NCBI GenBank assembly: GCA_033856275.1
Contig: JAWVFJ010000026.1
Location: 1 to 64,000 of the forward strand
Direction of reading: 5' to 3'
Source of the DNA: VRUE01 sp033856275
Lineage (GTDB): Bacteria; Actinomycetota; Thermoleophilia; Solirubrobacterales; 70-9
DNA length: 64,000 bases
Part shown: in pieces, positions 16,088-25,241 of the stretch
Layout: every line of letters begins with the position of its first letter
How positions within the stretch are numbered: position 1 is the first letter of the stretch
Notes under the pieces: model-generated
What the model was told of the DNA's origin: nothing
What the model saw: only the letters and a program-made list of their open reading frames with translations
The model's database searches: none
Translations under genes and position numbers: made by a program

Positions 16088-16419
16088 GGTGAGAAGACCT
16101 CGCGCACGGCATCCAGCGCGCCCGGCACGAGGCTGAAATAGCTGTAGGTGCCGCGGGTCTCGCGTGCGACCACGCCTGCCTCAACTAGCTGCTTGAGGTG
16201 GTAGCTGACTGTGCCCTGGGAAAGGCCGAGCAGCGGCTGGACCTCGCAGACGCAGACCGGCTCTCCGCCCGCCCGCAGCAGGAGGTTGACGATCCGCAGC
16301 CGGTGCCGGTCGGCGAGTGCCTTCAGCACTCCCTCCAGCTCGGCGGCGCGGTCATCGGAGAGCGAGGACCCGGCCAGCGGCGTGCAGCAGGAGATCACGG
16401 GAAGCTCGGTGACGCTCAC
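16084..16419 (-). CDS. arsR: ArsR-family arsenic-responsive repressor
   Basis: A 111-aa winged-helix repressor. The core HTH is LLGLSQGTVSYHLKQL with the wing REIRG-like RETRGTYSYFSL. Candidate arsenite ligands are the N-terminal pair Cys11-Cys12 (ISCCTPLAG) and the VCVCEV pair (Cys56, Cys58) near the recognition region. The first gene of the ars operon; its stop overlaps the channel gene by four bases. An inverted repeat 18 bp upstream of its start is a strong operator candidate. Confidence 0.92.
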   Translation of the reverse strand: MSVTELPVISCCTPLAGSSLSDDRAAELEGVLKALADRHRLRIVNLLLRAGGEPVCVCEVQPLLGLSQGTVSYHLKQLVEAGVVARETRGTYSYFSLVPGALDAVREVFSP

Positions 16420-16436
16420 GCAGAGCAGCCTAGCAA

Positions 16437-16458
16437 TTCATCGATAACTATCAATGAA
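16437..16458. promoter_or_regulatory. Probable ArsR operator between arsR and crcB
   Basis: Inverted repeat with 10-bp arms TTCATCGATA and TATCAATGAA (9 of 10 matching) separated by AC, in the 63-bp gap between the divergent arsR and crcB genes. ArsR-family operators are typically AT-rich palindromes of this form. The AT-richness stands out against the surrounding sequence. Confidence 0.7.
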
Positions 16459-16482
16459 GAGGCCGAACTACGATTCCACGCG

Positions 16483-16884
16483 ATGAGGCCGACTCAATTC
16501 GACCTTCGCCGCCTGTCCGCGATCTACACCGGGGGATTGATCGGCGCTCTTGCCCGGGTGGGGCTGGCCCAGGCGACCCCGCACGGCCCCGGCGGCTGGC
16601 CCTGGGGCACCTTCGCGGTCAACGTGGTCGGCGCGCTGCTGCTCGGCTACTTCTTCGCCCGCCTGCGCGATCACCCCGAGGACAGCCTTGCCCACCCCTT
16701 CCTCACGACCGGCATCTGCGGCACGCTGACCACCTTCTCGACCCTGCAGTTGGAGCTGTTCGAAATGGTCGATGCCGGGCGGCTCGGCCTGGCCACGGCC
16801 TACATCGGCACGACCTTGGCGCTCGGCTTTCTTTGCGTTCGCGCCGGGATCGCGCTGGAGCGCCGCCCAGAGGTCGCACGGTGA
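16483..16884 (+). CDS. crcB: CrcB/FluC fluoride channel subunit 1
   Basis: A 133-aa, four-helix membrane protein of the Fluc family, which exports fluoride passively. Signatures: GGLIGALARVGLAQ, the pore Asn in NVVGALLLGYFFAR, and GTLTTFSTLQLELFE with the conserved TTFST turn. ATG 16483 is used because upstream in-frame sequence belongs to arsR on the other strand. It overlaps crcB2 by GTGA, so the two proteins are coupled and may form a heterodimer. There is no room for a fluoride riboswitch upstream. Confidence 0.92.
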   Translation: MRPTQFDLRRLSAIYTGGLIGALARVGLAQATPHGPGGWPWGTFAVNVVGALLLGYFFARLRDHPEDSLAHPFLTTGICGTLTTFSTLQLELFEMVDAGRLGLATAYIGTTLALGFLCVRAGIALERRPEVAR

Positions 16885-17246
16885 GCGCGGCCGGTTGGAT
16901 TGCCGTCGGCTTGCTCGGCGGGGCCGCGGCCGCCGCCCGCTACCTGATCGACGCAGCCTTCGCGGCCCGCACGGACCATCCCTTCCCGCTCGGCGTGCTG
17001 GCGATCAACCTCGCCGGCACCCTCGTCCTCGGCCTGGTGGCGGGCGCCGCCCTGCACGGCGAGGCCCTGATCATCGTCGCCGGCGGTGCGATCGGCTCCT
17101 TCACCACCTTCTCCACCTGGATGCTCGACTCACACCGTCTGGCGGACGCCGGACACGCACACCTGGTCTGGCTCAACCTCGGCCTTTCACTGGTTGCCGG
17201 CTTCGCTGCGATCGTCATCGGTCACTGGATTGGCACGACTCTGTAA
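16881..17246 (+). CDS. crcB: CrcB/FluC fluoride channel subunit 2
   Basis: A 121-aa second Fluc subunit, GTG start overlapping crcB1 stop. Four hydrophobic segments with GLLGGAAAAARYLID, NLAGTLVLGLVAG and GAIGSFTTFSTWML. Many Gram-positive genomes carry such tandem pairs, in which the dual-topology channel is built from two opposite-facing subunits; the partner pairing here is inferred from coupling. Confidence 0.92.
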   Translation: MSAAGWIAVGLLGGAAAAARYLIDAAFAARTDHPFPLGVLAINLAGTLVLGLVAGAALHGEALIIVAGGAIGSFTTFSTWMLDSHRLADAGHAHLVWLNLGLSLVAGFAAIVIGHWIGTTL

Positions 17247-17277
17247 CCGTCCGCATCCCCCATTACTTTGGATTGCG

Positions 17278-18276
17278 ATGGAACAGCAGGCTCTTACCGA
17301 CACACTGATCGCGGCGAGGGTGCCCCTTGCCGAGCTCGAGGACGGCCAGCGCATCGGCGGCGTCTACGCGGTGCGCGAGCGTGAGCTGCGGCGCAAGCGC
17401 AACGGCGAGCCGTGGCTGCGGATGGTCCTCTGCGACGGCAGCGGCAGTTGCGAGGCGGTCGCTTGGGAGGAGGCCGAGGCGCTTTACGCGCTGGCCACTC
17501 CAGGCACCGCGGTCTACGCCAGCGGTCACCTCGAGACCAGTGAGCGCTGGGGCGCGAAGATCAAGCTGACGGCGCTGCGCCCCGCCGCTGACGATGAGTA
17601 CAGCGCGGAGGACCTGGCACCTGCCTCCGAGGCCTCCTTCGAAAGGCTCGAGGGCGCGCTGCGCGAGCTGCTTGCGACGGTGCAGGACCGCCAGCTCCGC
17701 TATTTGCTCGACCGCTTCTTTGGCGAGGACTCAGAGATCTGGGCCCGCTTCCGCGATGCGCCAGCGGCGAAGGTGTACCACCAGGCCTACCGCCACGGCT
17801 TGCTCGAGCACACGATCTCCGTGGCGCAGGCGGTCAGTGCCGCTGCCGCTTACTTCCCAGGGATCGACCGCGACGTCGCCGTCACCGGGGCACTCCTGCA
17901 CGACATCGGCAAGACCGAGGCCTACAACGAAGACCCACTGGCGATCGACCTCACCGACGCCGGCCGCCTGCAGGGCGAGATTCCGCTCGGCTACTACAAG
18001 GTCCGCCGCCAGATCGAGGACATCCCCGGCTTCGATCCTGCCCTCGCTCAAGCCGTCCTGCACATCATCCTCGCCCACCACGGCTCGCTCGAGCACGGCT
18101 CCCCGGTCCTCCCCGCAACCCGCGAGGCCGTCCTCGTCCACATGATCGACAACCTCGGCGGCCGCCTCGGCAGCTTCGACCGCCTCGAGCGCCAGCTTCC
18201 CGCCGGCGAGTCCTGGTCCGGCTTCGACCGCGCCCTCTCCGGCTCCGCCTACTTCGGCCAGCGCGCCGCGGCCTGA
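17278..18276 (+). CDS. OB-fold/HD-domain phosphohydrolase, YhaM-like
   Basis: A 332-aa protein with an N-terminal OB-fold (about 15-110; WLRMVLCDGSGSCEAVAW) and a C-terminal HD domain: HGLLEHTISV, LLHDIGK, ILAHHGSLEHG and VHMIDNLGG supply the metal-binding His/Asp set. The order matches YhaM-type 3'-5' exoribonucleases of Gram-positive bacteria, which trim RNA or single-stranded DNA, and the length (about 314 aa in Bacillus) agrees. ATG 17278 is the first start after the crcB2 stop. Confidence 0.85.
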   Translation: MEQQALTDTLIAARVPLAELEDGQRIGGVYAVRERELRRKRNGEPWLRMVLCDGSGSCEAVAWEEAEALYALATPGTAVYASGHLETSERWGAKIKLTALRPAADDEYSAEDLAPASEASFERLEGALRELLATVQDRQLRYLLDRFFGEDSEIWARFRDAPAAKVYHQAYRHGLLEHTISVAQAVSAAAAYFPGIDRDVAVTGALLHDIGKTEAYNEDPLAIDLTDAGRLQGEIPLGYYKVRRQIEDIPGFDPALAQAVLHIILAHHGSLEHGSPVLPATREAVLVHMIDNLGGRLGSFDRLERQLPAGESWSGFDRALSGSAYFGQRAAA

Positions 18277-18301
18277 CGGCGAACATAGACTGCGCCGTCC
18301 G

Positions 18302-20119
18302 ATGGCTTCGCCGAAGTCAGAGCAGGGATCCGGCGCGCCTCCCGCCGTGGACCCGATCCGCACGCTTGGCAGGGCGCTCGATCGCTTCGCCGTGTGGCTG
18401 CGCCGCGCCGGCGAGTCGAGGGTCGCCTACGCGGCGCTTGCACTGTCCTTCCTCGTGGCAGCTGCCCTGATCCTCGACTGGGGCAAGGGCCAGACCTTCA
18501 TCAACGACGAGTGGACTTACTTGGTCGTCGACCAAGGCTGGTCGCTCGAAACCGTTCTGAAGCCCCAGAACGGCCACCTGATCGCGGTTCCGCTGCTCAT
18601 CTACAAGGGCCTCTTCGCGACGTTTGGTGCCGAGTCTCATCTGCCGTTCCAACTCGTCACCGTCATCCTGCACCTGGCGGTTGCGCTGCTCTTCTTCCTC
18701 CTCGTCCGCAGTCGAACCAAGCTCGGGGTCGCGGTTGGCCTCACGGTTCTCGTCGCGTTCTTCGGGGCCGGCTGGGACACCCTGATGGGGGCGTATGAGC
18801 TTCCGAACCTGACCGGCATGGCAGCCGGCCTTGGAATGCTGCTCGCGCTCGAGAGGCGCACGCGATCCGCTGACATCCTCGCCAGCCTGCTGCTCGCGAC
18901 GGCACTTGCCTCGTTCAGCATCGGCATCGCGTTTGGGTTGGGGGCCTTGCTCTCGATCTGGCTGGGCGGACGCGCACAGTGGAGGCGTGCCTGGATCGTC
19001 CTTTTCCCCGCCGCCCTCTACGTGGCTTGGTTCGTCTGGGCACGCAAGTTCGGCCAATCCGAGGTGACCGCGGAAGCCGTGAGCGGCCTCTTCAGCGGCA
19101 TCGCCGACCAGGTGGCGGCGATCTGCGCCGGGATCACCGGTCTCTTCCGTGCGCCCGGCAGCGCCGACCTGCCGACTCTGGTCGCGCTGCGGCCCGAATG
19201 GGGCTACCCGCTGGCCCCAATTCTGCTCGGTCTCACAGTCCTTCACGTGCGGCGGAATCCGCCACGTTCGATCCGCTTCTGGACGATCGTCGGCACGCTG
19301 CTCGCCTACCTGGCGCTGGTCGCGGTAGGGCTCGACCCCGCCCGCGCACCCAACGCGAGCCGTTACGTGTACATGGGCGGCATCCTCATCCTGCTCCTCG
19401 TCGCCGAGCTCAGTCGCGACGTTCGCTGGTCGACGGTGGCGGGGCTGCTCGCCTTCGTGGTCTTCGGCCTTGCCCTGATGGCCAACGTATCCGAGCTGCG
19501 CGCGGGGGGCCGCCTCTTCGAAGCCGAGGGGGCGACAAATCGTGCCACGCTTGCGGCGTTGGAGCTGAGCCGCGATCGTGTCAAGCCGGACTTCTTCGTC
19601 GAGGACGAAACCGCGGCGCATTCTCATCCCGACATGTTCTTCCCGGCCTCGGCGTATTTCGATGCGACGGCCAAGTTCGGTTCGCCAGCCTTCAGTGTCG
19701 ATCAGCTGCTCGCCAGCGCCGAGCAGGCTCGCGAAGCGGCGGATCAAGAGCTGGTGCGGGCGCTCGAACTGGCTGTGGTTCCGCTCGCGCAACCGGCCGT
19801 CCCGAGCGACGGAATGCCCCCGAAGCTGCTCGACATGAGCAACGGACATGACGTCGCGATGGGTGCCTGTACCGGCTTGGTTCCCGAGCCAGGGCGCGCC
19901 GCCTCCTTTCGCTTTGAGATCCCCGCCGGGGGATTTAGGTACCGGACCGCTCCGGACAACGAAGTGGAGCTGAAGCTGAGCAGGTTCGGCGAAGCCTTCT
20001 CGACGGCGCTGCCGCCGGTTGTGGGATCCGGCGAAGTGGCGATACCGCCTGACGCCAGCCAAGTTCCTTGGCGCGCAGAGCTGCGAACGACAACGAAGAC
20101 CCTTGCCTGTCGGCGCTGA
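18302..20119 (+). CDS. Large multi-pass membrane protein, GT-C-like
   Basis: A 605-aa protein with roughly ten hydrophobic helices (about 40-400) and a soluble C-terminal domain (about 420-605). An acidic motif, FINDEWTYL, follows the first helix, as the DE/DD motif does in GT-C glycosyltransferases that use lipid-linked sugar donors. Not enough family sequence is visible to name a substrate. The 3' end overlaps the next gene, which has the same overall plan, so the two probably work together. Confidence 0.65.
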   Translation: MASPKSEQGSGAPPAVDPIRTLGRALDRFAVWLRRAGESRVAYAALALSFLVAAALILDWGKGQTFINDEWTYLVVDQGWSLETVLKPQNGHLIAVPLLIYKGLFATFGAESHLPFQLVTVILHLAVALLFFLLVRSRTKLGVAVGLTVLVAFFGAGWDTLMGAYELPNLTGMAAGLGMLLALERRTRSADILASLLLATALASFSIGIAFGLGALLSIWLGGRAQWRRAWIVLFPAALYVAWFVWARKFGQSEVTAEAVSGLFSGIADQVAAICAGITGLFRAPGSADLPTLVALRPEWGYPLAPILLGLTVLHVRRNPPRSIRFWTIVGTLLAYLALVAVGLDPARAPNASRYVYMGGILILLLVAELSRDVRWSTVAGLLAFVVFGLALMANVSELRAGGRLFEAEGATNRATLAALELSRDRVKPDFFVEDETAAHSHPDMFFPASAYFDATAKFGSPAFSVDQLLASAEQAREAADQELVRALELAVVPLAQPAVPSDGMPPKLLDMSNGHDVAMGACTGLVPEPGRAASFRFEIPAGGFRYRTAPDNEVELKLSRFGEAFSTALPPVVGSGEVAIPPDASQVPWRAELRTTTKTLACRR

Positions 20120-22115
20120 GCAAGAGACGCAAGCCGCCCTCCCCACAGCGCCTGGGCATCGGGGGCGACGGTTCGATCCCGTCCGGATCAAGCGGGTGCT
20201 GCTCTCCTCGCCGTTTCTCGGGGCGCTGCTGGCCGTGCTCACCTGGCCGTTCCCCAATCTCACACCGACATACGGTCTCGATCCTTCCTGGGTCGCGGGC
20301 CTGTACATGGCGGGAGAGCGGGGATTGGATGCAGGGACCCAGATCGTCTTCAGCTACGGGCCGCTCGGCTTCCTCGGCCTGCCAAACCTCTTCGAGATCG
20401 GGATGGGCAGGTTGGCCTTCGCCTGGTCGGCCCTCGTTCAGATCCTCTTCTGCACCGCGTTGCTGTGGGGATCGCGCCGCGCCTTCGGGCTCCTCGTCGG
20501 CTTGGCGGTAACTGCGTTTGCGGCGGCGACACCGATAGGAGACCCGATTCTGATTGCCGCCGCCGTGATCGGCGCGGCGGCCCTGCTCGGTGAATGGAGC
20601 GCACGAGCCCGTCTCACGCTCGCCGCCGGGGCCGGCGCCCTCGCCGGGATGCAACTGCTGGGCTCGCTGCGGGCGGGCCCGACCCTGGTGGCGATGGCTG
20701 TGGCCGTCTTGCTCGGACTGCCCGACCGGCGGCGCACCTTCCCGGTCTTCTTCGCGGCGCTGGTCGTCACCTTCATGGCGTTCTGGTTCATCACCGGCCA
20801 GGCGCTCGCCAACATCGACGACTACGCGGTCAACACCGCCAATGTCGTCGGCGACTACTCGGCGGCGATGGTCGCCGTGTATCCAAGCCGCTGGTGGCAG
20901 ACTCCGGCAACGGCCGTGGGACTGGCCACGGTGGCCGCGCTCTGCATCGCAGCGGTCTGGCGCCGGGACAACATGCGCCGGCTTGGCCTCGTGTTGATGG
21001 TCGCTGCCGTCTCCTTCCTCATGTTCAAGCACGCGGTCGTTCGCTACTCGCCCGGTAACAGCGGGGTCTTCATGGCGGCCCTGCTGGGCATAGGGCTGGC
21101 GCTCGTGCCCTATGTTCGCCGCCCGCTTGCGATTGCGGCGGTCATCGTCCTCGCCGGTATCACCTACGTCGGCAACGAGGAAGCGATCGGGACGAGGCTC
21201 GATTTCCGCCAACGGGCCGAAACCTTCCAGGCCGAGCTGGAAACGGTTGCGCTGCCGGGCCATGCCGAGGACGCCCAGCAGCGAGGCCGCGAAGAAATGA
21301 TCGCGACGTATGGCCTCAGCCCCGCGGAGGTGGCGCTGTTGCGATCCGGCACGGTTCACGTCGCGCCGTGGGAGGCTGGCGCTGCCTGGGCCTACGATCT
21401 GAATTGGGATCCCCTGCCGGTCTTCCAGCAGTACTCGGCGTTCACGCCCCGTCTCGACCAGCTGAACGCGGCGAAGCTCGAATCTTCGAGCGCGCCGGAA
21501 CTGATCCTCTGGCAGAACACGACCACCTTCGATCCAAACGCGATCAATGTCCCGGGCGCGATCGACGCTCGCTGGCCCGCCTTTGAGTCGCCGGCGCAGA
21601 TGGTCCAGATGTTCTGCCGCTACCGGGTCGTCCGTTGGGACGAAGAGTGGGCGATCCTGCGCCACAGCCCCAACCGCTGCAGTCGCGAACGACCGCTGGC
21701 GACGGTGACCACAGGCAACTCCGAGGGAGTCCATCTTCCCCCGACACGGCCGAATGAGGCGTTGATAGTTCGGGTCGACGGCCTCGCCGTTTCTGGGCTC
21801 GAACGGCTGCGCACCCTGCTCTTCCGCGCTTCGGGCCGGATCGCGGTAATCGAAGGAAACCCCTGGAACATGGTTGGGGAGACCGCGGCTGACGGCTTGC
21901 TGGTGCGGGTACCGCGCTGGGCCGACTACCCGGGCCTCTACAGGCTAGGCCGGGATATCAGCGAAATCGGCTTTGGCCGCGCGCCTGGATTCCTCACCGG
22001 CGTCGACGGGTCGACCAAGCTGACACTCCACTTCAGCGCCCTGCCGCTGGATCGGTCTGCCGTTCTCCCGCGCGCCGCCGCTCAGAAGCGCCGCGTGCAG
22101 CGTTCGATCCGCTGA
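20103..22115 (+). CDS. Large multi-pass membrane protein, partner of upstream gene
   Basis: About 670 aa from TTG 20103 (GTG 20196 is an alternative that removes 31 residues); neither start has a clear ribosome site. Some ten transmembrane helices span the N-terminal half, beginning VLLSSPFLGALLAVLTW, then a soluble domain from about residue 340. FKHAVVRYSPGN and GPLGFLGLPNLF lie in loops. Resembles uncharacterised actinobacterial polytopic proteins rather than a named transporter. It overlaps the preceding gene by 17 bp and is convergent with a small membrane protein, overlapping it by 34 bp. Confidence 0.6.
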   Translation: MPVGAEQETQAALPTAPGHRGRRFDPVRIKRVLLSSPFLGALLAVLTWPFPNLTPTYGLDPSWVAGLYMAGERGLDAGTQIVFSYGPLGFLGLPNLFEIGMGRLAFAWSALVQILFCTALLWGSRRAFGLLVGLAVTAFAAATPIGDPILIAAAVIGAAALLGEWSARARLTLAAGAGALAGMQLLGSLRAGPTLVAMAVAVLLGLPDRRRTFPVFFAALVVTFMAFWFITGQALANIDDYAVNTANVVGDYSAAMVAVYPSRWWQTPATAVGLATVAALCIAAVWRRDNMRRLGLVLMVAAVSFLMFKHAVVRYSPGNSGVFMAALLGIGLALVPYVRRPLAIAAVIVLAGITYVGNEEAIGTRLDFRQRAETFQAELETVALPGHAEDAQQRGREEMIATYGLSPAEVALLRSGTVHVAPWEAGAAWAYDLNWDPLPVFQQYSAFTPRLDQLNAAKLESSSAPELILWQNTTTFDPNAINVPGAIDARWPAFESPAQMVQMFCRYRVVRWDEEWAILRHSPNRCSRERPLATVTTGNSEGVHLPPTRPNEALIVRVDGLAVSGLERLRTLLFRASGRIAVIEGNPWNMVGETAADGLLVRVPRWADYPGLYRLGRDISEIGFGRAPGFLTGVDGSTKLTLHFSALPLDRSAVLPRAAAQKRRVQRSIR

Positions 22116-22399
22116 ACGTCGTCGCCCGCCGCCTTCACGCAGTGGACCAGCTTCTGCGGGTTGGCTCCGCGCTGCTTAGTCACCTCGAACGAGCGGTGAA
22201 CCTCGCGTTTGATCTGTGTGCTCATCCCTTCCAACGACTTGCCGATCTGGTCGAGGCCGGTCGAGTGGAAGGCCTCGTTGGTCGTGTCGAGAACCGGCTT
22301 GACGATGAAGAGATAGGCGAGAAAGAGGACTCCGGCGGTGACCGCAAGCCGGATAATGCCCGAAGTCACGTTGCCGAAGAGGTTGCGCAGGAGGTCCAT
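22082..22399 (-). CDS. Small single-helix membrane protein
   Basis: A 105-aa protein with one transmembrane helix (LAVTAGVLFLAYLFIV, about 18-33), then an amphipathic region (LDQIGKSLEGMSTQIKREV) and two cysteines near the end (HCVKAAG, ERCTRRF). No known family. ATG start; convergent with and overlapping the preceding membrane gene by 34 bp, and 29 bp from the divergent WYL regulator start. Confidence 0.55.
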   Translation of the reverse strand: MDLLRNLFGNVTSGIIRLAVTAGVLFLAYLFIVKPVLDTTNEAFHSTGLDQIGKSLEGMSTQIKREVHRSFEVTKQRGANPQKLVHCVKAAGDDVQRIERCTRRF

Positions 22400-22428
22400 G
22401 AGAGTGGCCGCACACTATCCTGCGGGCC

Positions 22429-24480
22429 GTGGCGAAGGACACCGAGAAGCTGATCCGCCAGCTCTCGCTGATCTCGTTCCTGATGGCTCAGGGAAGGCCG
22501 GTTTCGGCGCTCGAGATCAAGCGCGAGGTGGAGGGCTACAGCGACATGAACGACGACGCGTTCGCGCGGCGCTTCTACGCGGACCGGGCCGAGCTGGAGA
22601 GCCTCGGCATCGAGCTCGGGGTGGAGAAGCCGGGCGAGGGGTTCTTCGAGGCGGAGCTCTACTCGCTGCCTCCCGAGAACTTCTACCTCGATGCGATCGA
22701 GTTCTCCGACGACGAGCTGGCGGCGATGAGCACGGCGCTGCTACTGCTCTCCGAAGGCGAATTCGCCTACGCCGAGCCTTTGCGGCTGGCACTGCAGCAG
22801 GTCGCCTGGGGACATCCGAACCCGCTCAAGGAGGGCGAGCGCGCTCCCGTGGAGATGGCGATGACGGCATCCGCCGGTGGCCGCGAGCTCTCGCAGCGCC
22901 TCTCCAAGATCGAGACCGCGATCTCGCGCCGCAAGACGGTCGAGTTCACCTACTACACGATGGAGCGCGACGAGACCGAGAAGCGCAAAGTCGATCCCTT
23001 TCACCTGGTCTTCCGCGGCGGCCAGTTCTACTTGATCGGCTACGCCCACGAGCGCGAGGCGGTGCGCGTCTTCCGCCTCTCGCGGATCCAGGGCAAGGTC
23101 GGCTACGCCTCCAAGGCCGAGCACGACTTCTCCCCCCCCGAGGACTTCGACCGCCGCGACTACGGCCAGCGCGCCGACTGGCAGTTGGGTGAGATCCGCG
23201 GTCCCGCCCAGATCTTCGTCCGCGACCGCATCGCCTGGCTGATCGCGCGCGACTTTGGCGACTACGGCGAGCTGCGCCCGGCGAAGAAGTCCGATGGCGC
23301 GCCGGGCAAAGGCTCCATTTTCGAGACCGACTATGCCTCGGCCCGCGAGCTGATCGCCTGGGTCCTGCGCTGGCGCCAGAACGCCCAGGTACTTGGCCCA
23401 AAGGAGCTCCGTGACGAGGCCGAGAGCCGCCTCGGCTTGCTCCACGAGCGCCACCACAACGGCTTCCAATCGGCCGAGATCGTCGATCGCCCGTTGCGCG
23501 AGGCGCCTCGCCGCACGCGCACCAACGGTCGTGGAGAGGCGGCGATCCGGCCCGAGCGCTTTGCCCGCCTCGTCACCCTCGCCGGCATGCTGATCGAATC
23601 GGCCAAGGGGGACGAGCGATTGCGTGTCAGCGAGCTGCGCCAGCGGCTCGAACTTACCGACGAGGAGCTGCGGGAGGACATCGACCTGCTCAATGTCGTC
23701 AACTTCGGCGGCGGCACCTACGTGCTCTACGCCGAAATCCAGGGCGACGAGATCGAGGTCGACTCCGAGCCATATGGAGACAACTTCGCCCGCCCGGCGC
23801 GCCTGCTGCCGCTCGAGGCCAAGGCCCTGGTCGCGGCGATCGACCTCTTCGGCGACCACCTGCCGCAGGGCGGGTTGCAGAGCGCCCGCGCCAAGATCGT
23901 CACTGCGCTCGGCCACGACCCCTCCGAGGAGGGGCTCGAGATCGCCTCCAGCAGCGGCGGCGACGCCGAGGTGGCGCGCACGGTCAACGAGGCGATTGGC
24001 GCCAGTCGCGTGCTCGAACTCCAGTACTACAAGGAGAACGAGGACCAGTTCACCAAACGCGCGGTCGAGCCCTACCGCCTCGAGAACGGTCGCGAGGGCT
24101 GGTATGTCGAGTGCTACGACCTGACCAAAGACGGAATCCGCCACTTCAAGCTCGACCGGATCAAGGAAGCGGTGCTGTCCAAAGACACCTTCGAGCCCCG
24201 TCCCGAGGTCGAGGAGCTGGCCGGGGTGGAGGGCTGGATGACCCACGGCGAGGTGCCTACCGCCCATGTCGCCCGCGTCTGGGTCTCGCCCGAGCGGGCC
24301 CGTTGGTTGCGCGAGGAGCGCACCGTGGTCGAGGAGCTTGCCGACGGGGCCGTCGTCGTCGAGTTGCCTTATGCCGGCACCTCCTGGCTGGTGCGCGAGA
24401 TCCTCCGCGGCGCCGGCGACCTCGTCGTCCTGGAACCCGAGGACGCCCGCGAGGCGATCGCCAAAGAGGTCGGCGACTGA
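22429..24480 (+). CDS. pafBC: PafB-PafC-fused WYL transcriptional regulator
   Basis: A 683-aa protein that reads as two WYL-type regulators in tandem. Each half has an N-terminal winged-helix part (LIRQLSLISFLMAQGRPVSA; LVTLAGMLIESAKGDERLRV) and a WYL domain (VEFTYYTMERDETEKRKVDP with GGQFYLIGYAHE; ELQYYKENEDQFTKRAVEPY with REGWYVECYD). In Actinomycetota PafB and PafC form a heterodimer that turns on LexA-independent DNA-damage genes when a WYL domain senses single-stranded DNA; fusion is natural in some lineages. GTG start. No proteasome genes accompany it here. Confidence 0.87.
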   Translation: MAKDTEKLIRQLSLISFLMAQGRPVSALEIKREVEGYSDMNDDAFARRFYADRAELESLGIELGVEKPGEGFFEAELYSLPPENFYLDAIEFSDDELAAMSTALLLLSEGEFAYAEPLRLALQQVAWGHPNPLKEGERAPVEMAMTASAGGRELSQRLSKIETAISRRKTVEFTYYTMERDETEKRKVDPFHLVFRGGQFYLIGYAHEREAVRVFRLSRIQGKVGYASKAEHDFSPPEDFDRRDYGQRADWQLGEIRGPAQIFVRDRIAWLIARDFGDYGELRPAKKSDGAPGKGSIFETDYASARELIAWVLRWRQNAQVLGPKELRDEAESRLGLLHERHHNGFQSAEIVDRPLREAPRRTRTNGRGEAAIRPERFARLVTLAGMLIESAKGDERLRVSELRQRLELTDEELREDIDLLNVVNFGGGTYVLYAEIQGDEIEVDSEPYGDNFARPARLLPLEAKALVAAIDLFGDHLPQGGLQSARAKIVTALGHDPSEEGLEIASSSGGDAEVARTVNEAIGASRVLELQYYKENEDQFTKRAVEPYRLENGREGWYVECYDLTKDGIRHFKLDRIKEAVLSKDTFEPRPEVEELAGVEGWMTHGEVPTAHVARVWVSPERARWLREERTVVEELADGAVVVELPYAGTSWLVREILRGAGDLVVLEPEDAREAIAKEVGD

Positions 24481-25229
24481 CCGAGCAGGCGCCGGGGCAC
24501 GCTGAGATCCTGCGCCTCGTCGCTCCCAATCCGGGGCCGATGACGCTGGAGGGGACGAATACTTATCTCTATGGCTCTGGTCCCTGCACGGTGATCGATC
24601 CTGGGCCCGACCTCGAAAGCCACCTGAACGCGGTCCGCTCCGCCGCTGCGGAGCGTGGCGGGATTGGCCTCGTCCTGCTCACCCACGGCCATGGCGATCA
24701 TGCTGACGGGGCGGAACGGCTCACGGAGATTGCGGGATCCGGCGATGTCGACGTGCCGATCGTCCTGCCGGCCGAGGGCGAGGAGCATGGCGGCCTGCGT
24801 GCGATTGCCACTCCCGGCCACGCACCCGACCACGTCTGCCTGATGACGGACGACGAGGTCTGCTTCAGCGGCGACCTGGTTCTCGGCGCCGGCTCCACCT
24901 TCGTGCCGCCGGACGGCGGCTCGCTGACGGCCTACATGGACTCCCTGAGCCGTATGCAGGCGGAGCCGATCGAGCTGATCTGTCCCGGCCACGGCCCCTG
25001 GATCGAGGACCCGGCGGCGAAGCTGGCCGAGTACGTCGAGCACCGCGAGATGCGCGAGCGCCGCCTGCTCGCCGCTCTAGAGCGCGGCGAGCGCTCCCGC
25101 GATGCCCTGCTCGCCGAGGCTTGGGCTGACGTCCCCGACCAGCTCCGCCCGGCGGCGGAGCTGGTCATGCAGGCCCATCTCGACAAGCTCGGGACCGAAG
25201 GGAAGCTTCCTGGCCAGCTGGCCAAGTGA
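24477..25229 (+). CDS. Metallo-beta-lactamase-fold hydrolase
   Basis: About 250 aa of the MBL superfamily (glyoxalase II/LACTB2-like). Zinc ligands: HGHGDHADG (HxHxDH), TPGHAPDH, FSGDLVLG and CPGHGPW. The conserved N-terminal block RLVAPNPGPMTLEGTNTYL begins before the first ATG in frame (24540), so translation probably starts upstream; the only near-start codon is CTG 24477, overlapping the WYL stop as CTGA. If 24540 is used the protein loses 21 residues. The C-terminal winged-helix-like tail is typical of LACTB2-type proteins, some of which cut RNA. Confidence 0.82.
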   Translation: MTEQAPGHAEILRLVAPNPGPMTLEGTNTYLYGSGPCTVIDPGPDLESHLNAVRSAAAERGGIGLVLLTHGHGDHADGAERLTEIAGSGDVDVPIVLPAEGEEHGGLRAIATPGHAPDHVCLMTDDEVCFSGDLVLGAGSTFVPPDGGSLTAYMDSLSRMQAEPIELICPGHGPWIEDPAAKLAEYVEHREMRERRLLAALERGERSRDALLAEAWADVPDQLRPAAELVMQAHLDKLGTEGKLPGQLAK

Positions 25230-25241
25230 TACATAGTTCAA

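Noticed and set aside
16420..16482. Fluoride riboswitch upstream of crcB
   Set aside because: The gap is only 63 bp, is filled by the ArsR-type palindrome, and no crcB-motif pseudoknot is visible.
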